From NCBI GenBank assembly GCA_030374805.1, contig JARGSG010000108.1, positions 62,001 to 126,000 on the forward strand: a DNA stretch of 64,000 nt. The letters run 5' to 3'. Origin of the DNA: Gracilaria gracilis. Lineage: Eukaryota; Rhodophyta; Florideophyceae; Gracilariales; Gracilariaceae. The notes beneath the pieces were generated by a model, which was not told the origin of the DNA, ran no database searches, and saw only the letters and a program-made list of their open reading frames with translations. Shown here piece after piece: positions 26,164-34,508 of this stretch. Numbering within the stretch: the first letter of the stretch is position 1; the number at the start of each line of letters is the position of its first letter. A program made the translations under genes and the position numbers.

Positions 26164-27553
26164 CGCGGTCACAGCCGTGGCTCGTCCGCTGTGCGTGGAG
26201 CCATCTGGTGGTACTTAATAATTTTGGAAATGCGGTTCGCCACAAATTACTGCACTGAGCAGCACTGTCATCGCCCTTGTAACTCACGAGTCACCCGGTG
26301 GCTCCCATGTTGTCGCCAAAGAATGCGGTCAAAGCCGTGGCCCACCCGCTGTGCGTGGAGCCATATGGTGGTACCTATGAATTTTGGAAATGGGGTTCGC
26401 CACAAAGTACTGCAGACGGCATGTTGAAGGGCCTCAGTGGAGCCCGCAAAAAATGTTTTGGGGTTTTTAAATGTATGAAATTTGCACAAAATTCCATACA
26501 TGTGCGCACATTCTCACCCATGACAGCCACGTGCAACCAAGGTGCTCGTTGACTTGCTCGCCAAACTCCAAGCACCGTCCATCGCAAGAGCAGCACTGTC
26601 GTCGCCCTTGTAACTCACGAGCCACATCGAGGCTCGCATGTTGTCGCCAAAGAACGCGGTCACAGTCGTGGCTCGTCCGCTGTGCGTGGAGCCATCTGGT
26701 GGTACCTATTAACTTTTGGAAATGCGGTTCGCCACAAATTACTGCACTGAGCAGCACTGTCATCGCCCTTGTAACTCACGAGTCACACCGCGGCTCCCAT
26801 GTTGTCGCCAAAGAACGCGGTCACAGCCGTGGCCCACCCGCTGTGCGTGGAGCCATCTGGTGGTACCTTTGAATTTTGGTAATGCCGTTTGCCACAAAGT
26901 ACTGCACATGGCATGATGAACAGCCTCAGTGGAGCCCCCACAAAGTGTTTTGGCGTTTTTAAATGTATGAAATTCCCACAAAATTCCATACATGTGCGCA
27001 CATTCTCGCCCATGGCAACCACGTGCAACCAAAATGCTCGTTGACTTGCTCGCGAAACTCCAAGCACTGTCCATCGCAAAAGCAGCACTGTCTCCGCCCT
27101 TGTCACTCACGAGCCACACCGAGGCTCGCATGTTGTCGCCAAAGAACGCGGTCACAGCCGTGGCCCACCCGCTGTGCGTGGAGCCATCTGGTTTTACCTA
27201 TGAATTTTGGAAATGCGGTTTGCTACAAAGTACTGCACACGCTATGATGAAGGGCCTCAGTGGAGCCCCCACAAAGTGTTTTGGCGTTTTTAAATGTTTG
27301 AAATTCGCACAAGATTCCATACATGTGCGCACATTCTCGCCCATGACAGCCACGTGCAACCAAGGTGCTCGTTGACTTGCTCCCCAAACTCCAAGCACTG
27401 TCCATCGCAAAAGCAGCACTGTCTTCGCCCTTGTAACTCACGAGCCACACCGAGGCTCCCATGTTGTCGCCAAAGAACGCGGTCACAGCCGTGGCCCACC
27501 CGTTGTGCGTGGAGCCATCTGGTTGTACCTATGAATTTTGGAAATGCGGTTTG

Positions 27554-28403
27554 TGGGGGGTAGAGCTAGGCCAATGACGGCGTTCTTAGGTAGTTTGACC
27601 GGTCGGTTACTGAAATTGCTAAGATAAACCTGAAATGGTTGGTTGGGGATGTTGTCGACAATCCCGTTCGCCATTAAAGTCATATGCCGTTCTGCCAAGC
27701 GGGAATGATTTTGTACTGACAAGAGACCTGGTCGTTGGCAAGTAACTGGGACGACCATGTGGTTCATTGGTGGTATCAATACGCCTTTGGCTAACTGGAT
27801 CTTGTTCGATACGGTATTCTCCGGTACCAATTGGTGGTGTTTCGGTGTATCACTCTTCGATTGGGTGCCTTTGTGATTGCCAATGATGGCCACGCGGGGA
27901 CCATTATGGAAGAGTACCGTCTTGGATCGGGGAAAGATTGCCCGTACGTGCTGATCTATGAAAGTAGTACCCAAGATACAGTCCGTCGCCAAGTGGTTCA
28001 CTACGATGAATCTGACCTTGACCTTGAGGGAGTGTATGATAACCATTACGGTGAGTGTCCCCATGATTGATAGTGGCTTGTTGTTCGCATCCACCAAGGG
28101 GTTTTCCAGTGTACATTGATGTAGTGTGTTGAGTTGTTGCTTAGTTAGTAGGTTGGCGTTTACCAGATGGGGTCCCGCTCCTGTGTCCAGGACGGTAACG
28201 CAAGGTACCAAATGGTTAGAAGTAAACCCGAGGGTGATGTTTACCTTATAGTTACTATGCTTGAGGAAGCATATAGGCTCCGCCGCATCGGTGATGTGCT
28301 CTTCGCCTGTAACCAAGGGGTAAACATCCATACTTATACCACGTGGTTCTGGTGGGCCTTCCGCGGTGCGACGATCGAAACTGGCCTGGGGTTCGATCGT
28401 TAG
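27554..28403 (-). pseudogene. Retropepsin-type protease fragment of the truncated LTR element
   Basis: The frame shows the retroviral-type aspartic protease pattern VTVLDTGAGPHLV (D-T-G active site) and, about 70 residues later, DCILGTTFI (the ILG flap-side motif), then a basic tail. It overlaps the end of gag and lies in the -1 frame relative to it. Expression by -1 frameshifting is therefore plausible, but I see no canonical slippery heptamer at the overlap. The frame runs on past 27553 into satellite DNA, adding a meaningless tail. Pol domains that should follow are absent. Confidence 0.75.
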
Positions 28404-30661
28404 GCGTTTTCCTGTTGCGGTGCGGAATCGAGTGGATCCTGTTCCGTAACAAGGTGTACCTGATGAGGTGGTGGAGCGTTCTGACGCGCATTTGCTTGCC
28501 CCTGTGGGAGATCACGCCCCTGTGGTCCGAATATCTCCTGGTGGTTCTGCTGTCTCGCAGTCAGAACTGCCGCCCGGTTCTGTGGAGCGACGCTTGGGCA
28601 TGCGGTGGCCAAGTGGTGAGGCGATAGACAGAACCAGCATAGGAGGTTACCCGTGGTCGGATCCTTCATCGCCAGCGACATGGTCCGCCGCTGCGGTCTT
28701 ACCGCTACGGGTGACGGGTTATTCCTATAGGCTGCCGTCTGATAGTTACCACTTGGATTGCGGAATGGCACCGCGAGGACTGGGCTCGTCGGAATCGACG
28801 CCTGGGAAGAAGCCGGGACCGAGGTATGCCTAGAAGGTGGTCCGTGTGACACCGAACTAGACCAGGAGGAGTCATCCCGTTGTCGGCCCGGTGTAACTTG
28901 GTTGCCTATCAGGTGAACGGCGTGGCCCTGCGAGGCGGCCGGGATCGAATCTTCATCCGCCGTGGTATCCTCTTCTTCAACTTCGAAGACTGACCGCTTG
29001 GCTTTTCCTCTCTCCTTCTCCCGGGGGGCCTTTCCTAGTGGTTGGCCATCTCTTCGTGATCCAGACCTCACGGTGTCACCTAGCCCTTGAGCATGTCGGG
29101 CCAGCGCATTGTAGTCCACCGTACGGTTCGTTGCTAAGTAATTACGAACCTGCGAGCGGATAGCCTTCGACACATTGTCGGCGTACATTGACTTCAACCT
29201 CTTGGTAGTAAAGACGCTCCCACAGCGGGACGCCAGTGCCCATAGTGAGCGCCCAAAGTCCAATTCGGTTTGTCCCGCACGTTGGCGGTACGCGAGCACC
29301 TCTCCGTACGCCTCTTGTATCACCTCATCGGTCGCATAGGTCTCTAAGAGAAAGTTCACCACTTGGGGATAGGTTGTTAACATCTCCGTTTGGTCTTCGT
29401 CCACCGCCATGGTATTACCTTGGAGGCGGCTATGGAGCAGGGCCCCAGCCTGACCGGTTAGGTAGAATTGAAACAACCACATGGCTGCTCCCTCCGAGAA
29501 ACCATTTTGGTCACACGCGATCTTGAACCTTTGTAGGAAATCAATGATCGCGATGGGATCATCCCCTCCGAAGCGGGTTTCACCCAGTTGGAACCGAAGC
29601 TTCCTATGATGCTTGGTTATCTTCTGAGCCACCTCTTTGGTATACTCAGCCTGTCTGTTCTCCAACCTATACGTACGATAGTCAACCGCCTTGGTGAATA
29701 AATCATTGAGCGGTGTTAACACCTCTAGGTCGGTTTCCTCGTCGGAGTCCGTATCCGAGTCCTTATACCGTTTGGTCTTACCCTTTCGGGTCTTCTTTCC
29801 TTTCTTCTGACGAGGGTCCTTCCTCTTTCGTCGTTCACCCTTGTGGTCATCCTCACTCGAGGAGGCCGTGTCGGTGTCCGAGGGCGAAGAATCAGAGTCC
29901 GACCGTCGACTCTTTTTCTTCCCCTTCTTGGTCTTCTTCTTGCCACGTGGTTTACGTCGTCGCTCGTCTTCTGAGCTCGACGAATCTCTATCAGGATCTC
30001 CACCAGCGGGTCCTGATGCAGCTACACCAACAGGTTGGGGGAGGTAAACGTACCCCGGGCCCTCCATACCGGGAGGCTCTGCCCTTTTCCCCATGCGGTC
30101 GTTCTGTACTTTACCAATTGGTTGTGTAGGAAGGTGATATTGGAGAACACCGTACGGTTTAGCAAAGGAGGCGGGCAGCGAAGGCTGTGCGAGCAGCGCG
30201 GCCTGAGCCACCGTCTCCGACTGGAGTTTCACTCCCTGTCGCTGTAGCGACAGTAACACCAAGCGGTCTATGTGTCCCCGTACCTCGGTCTCGAGATATT
30301 GCAAAACCGCCACGGGTACCTTCTGCAGAACCTCTTGTGAGGCTCAGTCGACTACCACTCGGGTGACTTCGTCAAGATCCAAGCGCGGACCGACGGGTAC
30401 CTCGATTGGTTCCCCCGAATCGGCGATTATCGGAGCGGGGCCTGGGGCTCCAGGGCCCGTTTCCTTCACCACTTGGTTGTCCGCTGGGCCACTCGAGGGG
30501 CCCCCAGCCTCTCGAGTTCCCTTTTTCCGTGCGGTACGTTCCTTGCGGATCAGGTCCTCCGGGTTATCCAACACCGGGTAGGATAATGCCCCTTTGACGG
30601 GCAAACCACTTGGTGGAGCACTCGGCGCCCTAGAAGGCTAGCGCGGGTGCTTCTTCTTCAT
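28400..30661 (-). pseudogene. Gag-like protein with CCHC zinc knuckle, two in-frame stops
   Basis: Gag forms the particle and packages element RNA. The uninterrupted part (30313-28400, about 637 residues) has a low-complexity basic/acidic stretch rich in K, R, D and S near residues 100-200. A capsid-like region follows (DPIAIIDFLQRFKIACDQNG, then WLFQFYLTGQAGALLHSRL and EVIQEAYGEVLAYRQ). A zinc knuckle, CWFCLSPHHLATAC (C-X2-C-X4-H-X4-C), lies near the C-terminus. The same frame is open upstream to an ATG at 30659-30661 but is cut by TAG at 30638-30640 and TGA at 30344-30346, so the full protein cannot be made without readthrough. Confidence 0.75.
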
Positions 30662-31310
30662 TTAGGTAACTGATAAAGGATTTGTTTGCTTCAACAGTAG
30701 CAACCAAACCACTAGGCGTATTTCGACTTTCAATTCCTCCCTTTCTTCCGGAACCAATTGGTAAATGCCACAACTTCTAGGTCGGGAGACCAAAATGTGG
30801 TATAACCGTGCGGTGCGAGTGCGTTCTAGGGAGCGCCGGTGGGGCTCGACCTAGGAGGTTGAATCGAACGTGGACCTAATAGGTGGCAGCACCAAGCCAC
30901 TGCTAGTAGTGCACAGTAACCGAGTGGTGAGTACGCCTGTGTTGGTGTGCGACAGGCACGTACTACCTCTGGGTCAGTGAAAACTACGTAGACGAAACTA
31001 GACTTACCTATCTGGCGACTGTAGAACCAAACGGGTGTAGAAGTTGCCTAGTAGGTGCTTGTCTTTACCATTTGGCGCGGGGGTGGCGTCTCGTACGTAC
31101 TAAGTACGTCGAGCGCCACCCGGCTCTCACGGGGCCTAGTGCCACGTGGGCCACCGGGAGGTGCGCCTGAGGTGCAAACCCCCGGCCCGATATCTAGTCT
31201 AAAACTACAATAAAAAATTAGAAATTGCCAATTAGCAGTTAGCTAAGTAGTGCAGTAGTGACCAATCTACCACGTGGTGTCCAGTGCAACTCAACCAGAT
31301 TACCACTTGG
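30662..31310 (-). other. Leader (and possible LTR) of the gag-protease element
   Basis: No gene is visible here. The segment lies upstream of the gag ATG on the minus strand and carries the same CCANNTGG motif as gag (30754, 31068, 31142, 31270, 31303). It is probably the 5' leader with or without an LTR. No polypurine tract or primer-binding site can be assigned safely. Confidence 0.4.
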
Positions 31311-31600
31311 TTCACCGTGTCCCCAGCTAGGGCTCACTATACTACAGATGATGCGAAGTTTGTAGCGTGAACGATATGGTAGTGGCAAGGTTAGATGTAT
31401 CCAACACGAATAAAGACGGCATGTCCGGGACGCGATATTGAAAAGTAGCGCCAAGCAAATGACGTTTGGTTTGACGCGCATACAAAACAAGCGAGCCGCG
31501 ACGACAATCGGCCGTGACACACGTCAAAGCGCGCAGCTCAAGTGGCGAACGCACGGCGTCAACAGGCCCACAACGCAGAAACACATGGTGGTCATCGCCG
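31311..31600. other. Gene-free spacer
   Basis: No supported gene lies here. Frames on both strands overlap the 3' end of the neighbouring coiled-coil gene remnant and show no family resemblance. Confidence 0.35.
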
Positions 31601-32480
31601 CTAGCATGCAGCTCGGACAGCACGACGCGGCGGGGCGCATGATCTCGGAGGGTAGGATGCAACTTCGGGAGGAAGATTGTCAGCCGCATGAACGCCAGAA
31701 CCATGGATCGTAGATGCTTGACGAGGGGCACTGTTGGCCTGACCAAATGCAGAAAGTAGCAAGTTTGATCTAGCCTGCGACGGCGCTGGAGAAACAGAGG
31801 TAACACCTGGCATTGAGTGCCGTTGCTGACGACGCCCAGGCGTTGGGGCCAGTGATGGCTGAGAATTACTTTCTGCATTATTTGATGGTTCTTGGTAGGA
31901 AGCAGGTCTGTTTGTGAGCAGCTCTTCATCGGGAGGAATACCAGAAGGTGTCGCTGAGGCTGTATCTCCAATTTCGTTTGTTGCTTGTGAGAGTGGCTGC
32001 AGGTCGTTCATATCTATTGAGATTACTTCTGGATCGACATCTTCAGCCGAGAGGACATTAGATTGTGGTTGAGAGACGTCTGAAGGCTGCTTCACATCGG
32101 CCCCATTCGAAATACGACTAAGAATCAAGTCCAGGTCATTCTCTGAAGACGCCGCTGCCCCTTTTGGTGCATCGTCAAAGGAAGGGCCCTGTGTGAAAGT
32201 CTGCTCGGTGATCATATGACGCAAAGATGCGACAAGCGCTTCGGCAGCGGCCATAGTGCCCTCGACTCGTTGACGATGAAGGCGTTGGGCTTGCAGTTGC
32301 GCGCGTAGGTTTGACTAACGAGATAATGCATCCTCTGCTTCTGCTCCGGCCGCACTCAATGCTTCACGAAGAGAGACAATCTCGTCCTGTTGGCCAGCCA
32401 CTTGCATCGCTGCATCGCGTACTTGTGCCTTTAATATACGTACTTCTCGACGTTCTGGCTGCGCGCAACGTGCGGCGGCT
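31601..32480 (-). pseudogene. Coiled-coil protein of unknown function, interrupted by one stop
   Basis: I do not recognise the protein. One frame runs from about 32480 to 31601 with a single TAG at 32315-32317. The first part is helical and charged with heptad-like spacing (RREVRILKAQVRDAAMQVAG, then QQDEIVSLREALSAAGAEAE), and so is the segment after the stop (LRAQLQAQRLHRQRV). The rest is acidic and low in complexity, rich in S, P, N and Q. It starts where the SNAP-25-like gene ends, and short GGCGGCTACGC repeats lie at the join. It may be a broken independent gene or a displaced 3' exon; a short intron around the stop cannot be excluded. Confidence 0.35.
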
Positions 32481-33980
32481 ACGCGGCGGCTACGCGCTTA
32501 AACTTGCGCTTCAGTTTGGGGTTGTTGTATCTCAACTCTGCCGTTATCTTTGGCGCATCTATGGAATCGACTATCTCCGCCTGTTTTTCAAGCTCTGTGT
32601 TGATACCCAGTGCCAGATTCTGCAGTTCCGTGAGTTGATTGGCCGTTTGATATAGATAATCATCCTGTGTTTGTAAGACAACTTTCACGTTGTCATCGAA
32701 ATCAGAATAATTCGTCATCAAAGGGCTCAAGTGCCTGCTTCTCATCGCGGTTACCTTTCTTCATACTACCAGGGATTAACTCCTCCTTACGGCGTGTAAG
32801 CCATGATGGTTGGGACTCGTTTTCAGATTCGCTTGATTTGGAATGGGTATCGTGGGGCTGCTCCTTTGTCGAGAGATGAGCAATTTTGCCCCGCTTTTGA
32901 CGTCTCTTCCTTCGTGAGAGGGGTTTCTCGACAAGGGCGCGGAGGGGGTTTTGAGTGAGTTGGTACACACTGTTTCCCGCTTTGTCGACAGTGCCGTGAA
33001 CGGCTTCCAAATCTTCGGCAATACCTTCCAGCTGTCTCGTCTGTGCCGACAAGGAAGATGCAGTTGCTTCTGCAATATCCCTAATGCCAATATTTATTGA
33101 TCACTATAGTGATCATCAATTTTAAAAGCTTTGTAGTTCGCCATTTTTGAAATTTTTTAATTTTTTTTTGCGAAATGTGTTCTCTACAATTGTTTAAACC
33201 TATGCGTAGAATGTCGTGAAGTTAGGTTCAATACTTTTGTAAGGACAATTCGACTACCTTTCACTCTTAGAGCGAAACATTTGGGCACCCAGAACCACTA
33301 TTGATCACTATAATGATCAATAGAAATTTGGAAAAATTAAGTGCATTTCACGGTTTGGCATGAACTGTAATACAAATTATTTACAGCATAGAGTTTGCTA
33401 TCAAGTTTAACGATTGTCTTTTATAGCTCTAAATCGTCTGTTTTGTTGCTAGAGCCGTAGTTACCTGATTCAATGGATACTAGTACAGTTTCAAATACAG
33501 AATATCTTTTTCTGGACATTTTACTCAAATAGTTAGTCATTTTTGATCTAAATACGGTTTTACTACTCTTCAAAAGCTCTTGAACTTACACGGTAGCCTT
33601 CACATCCAAAACAGATAAATAGAAAACTTTGAGAAAGTATAAAGGTTTAGTTTAGCAAATATCAGACTGTCAAAAATCCACTTTTTGCGCTCTATTGATC
33701 GCTATACTGATCATTAAAGCCAAAAAAAAATTGCCCAAAACCGCTATGGATCACTATAGTGATCAATAAAAGCATTAGGGATATGATGAGACTGGCCGGT
33801 GGTGCTTAGAATGGTCTTCGTATCCTGCAGTCCTACGTTTGCTTCATGTAACAGCAATGTTCTTGCCGCGCTCTTCTGATCGGTCGCAGGCGAAACGGAA
33901 ACGTCGACGTTCAGCGTATGGGGTCGCTTCAAAAGCACGGACAATACCAATAATTTCACAAACATTTTGAAAGGGGACAA
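32479..33980 (-). pseudogene. SNAP-25-like Qbc SNARE, split by a MITE and frameshifted
   Basis: SNAP-25/SEC9-type proteins supply two helices (Qb and Qc) to the four-helix SNARE bundle in membrane fusion. The Qb motif is split. LLLHEANVGLQDTKTIL lies upstream of a 704-bp insertion (33078-33781), and IAEATASSLSAQTRQLEGIA lies downstream, with Gln at the ionic-layer position in SAQTRQLE. Removing the insertion and one TA duplicate rejoins the motif in frame. A basic linker follows, then the Qc motif, YQTANQLTELQNLALGIN and ELEKQAEIVDSIDA (layer Gln in KQAEIVD). Linker and Qc are in different frames around 32702-32745: one frame reads EPFDDELF-stop, the other SDFDDNVKVVL. A 1-2 base indel is the simplest explanation. 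The N-terminal start is unresolved. Confidence 0.6.
33078..33781. mobile_element. 704-bp TA-flanked MITE inserted in the SNARE gene
   Basis: The element starts TCCCTAATGC (33078-33087) and ends with its reverse complement GCATTAGGGA (33772-33781). TA dinucleotides flank it at 33076-33077 and 33782-33783. The inverted repeats resume after a small gap with TTATTGATCACTATAGTGATC on both ends. The inside is AT-rich and non-coding. TA target duplications are typical of Tc1/mariner-type non-autonomous elements. A perfect or near-perfect palindrome related to TTGATCACTATAGTGATCAA occurs four times (33097, 33301, 33695, 33747). I see no GT donor at the insertion edge, so splicing out as an intron is not supported. 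Confidence 0.75.
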
Positions 33981-34065
33981 GTGCGACGTATCATTTATGG
34001 ATGTCTTTTGTGCGAAATATACACGATTTTGGACAAAATGCAGCGTGTCTGTCTCTATGCAAGAT

Positions 34066-34508
34066 CTACGCTGCCCAGCAGATGTACATGCGCGACAGCC
34101 GCTCCACGTCCGTCACCACCGCCACCAGCCGCTCCACCTGCCCCCCGATCGACAGCGCCAGCCCCGACGCCTCCACCATCCCCCGCAGCTTCGCCTTCAC
34201 CGCCGCCCGCATCTTGTGCCCCTCCTTGCTCCCGCCGTCCCCTCCTCCCCCCCCGCCAGTCCGCCAGCGGGTCGTGCAGAAAGCTCTCCAGCACCCCCAG
34301 CACCGCCTCCCAGTTGCGCCGCATGCCGCCCAGAACCGTCTCCGCCACCGCGCGGTACAGCCCCTCGTACCCCGCCACTCCCATCACCGTCACCATGTTG
34401 CGCGTCAGTCGCAACGGCACGATCTCCGGCACCTTGAGCGTCAGTCTCTTGTCGAACAGCATGGCAAAGTCCATATGAACGCACCGACCGCTCGTGCTCT
34501 CCATCATT
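34066..34508 (-). pseudogene. C-terminal kinase and FATC fragment of an ATR-like PI3K-related kinase
   Basis: ATR/Mec1 kinases signal replication stress and DNA damage. On the minus strand the end of the kinase domain is visible: CVHMDFAMLFDKRLTLKVPE (the VHVDF/activation-loop region), PLRLTRNMVTVMGVAGYEGL, and VLGVLESFLHDPLADW. A glycine linker follows. The FATC tail is then encoded in another frame, with LSIGGQVERLVAVV and ERLSRMYICWAA-stop at 34066-34068. The frame change coincides with an eight-C run at 34247-34254, and loss of one base there joins the frames. The pattern fits ATR better than ATM or TOR, but on a short fragment. Everything N-terminal of the kinase C-lobe is absent because the LINE begins at about 34509. 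Confidence 0.7.

Larger units (their letters stand above)
3144..27553. repeat. 24.4-kb complex satellite array of about 331-bp and 160-bp units
   Basis: This is a head-to-tail tandem array. A long unit of about 331 bp carries a roughly 171-bp segment (from the GGCATGATGAACGG region to GCAAAAGCAGCACTG) that the 160-bp short unit lacks. Short units are marked by GGTACTTAATAATTTT and a preceding GTGGCTCGTCC. Long units usually have GGTACCTATGAATTTT and GTGGCCCACCC, so the two types are co-segregating subfamilies. I count about 29 short units, which leaves room for roughly 60 long ones; these are hand estimates. Reading frames of 60-285 codons occur on both strands in every unit. They shift frame between units (331 and 160 both leave remainder 1 modulo 3) and match nothing I know, so I treat them as non-coding. 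The array truncates a transposase on the left and a gag-protease element on the right. Confidence 0.95.
27554..31310 (-). mobile_element. Truncated LTR retrotransposon: leader, gag and protease only
   Basis: The element reads on the minus strand. From high to low coordinates it has a leader of about 650 bp, gag (30661-28400) and an aspartic protease in the overlapping -1 frame. It then ends abruptly in satellite sequence at 27553 before any reverse transcriptase. Gag followed by a retropepsin in another frame suggests a Ty3/gypsy-like order, but without pol this is an inference. The upstream boundary is uncertain; I place it near 31310, where a recurring CCANNTGG motif stops. I could not delimit an LTR, as no second copy is in the window. 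Confidence 0.7.

Noticed and set aside
3144-27553. Dozens of predicted proteins of 60-285 residues within the array
   Set aside because: They repeat with the satellite unit, occur on both strands, rotate frame between units and resemble no family.
3144-27553. CRISPR-like array
   Set aside because: Units are contiguous and diverged copies of the same sequence, without short identical repeats separated by unique spacers, and the genome is eukaryotic.
28380-28400. tRNA B-box-like GGTTCGATC
   Set aside because: No A-box or cloverleaf can be drawn around it, and it lies at the gag-protease overlap.
33078-33781. MITE acting as a spliced intron of the SNARE gene
   Set aside because: There is no GT donor at the upstream edge and no AG acceptor at the downstream edge, and TA duplications explain the ends.
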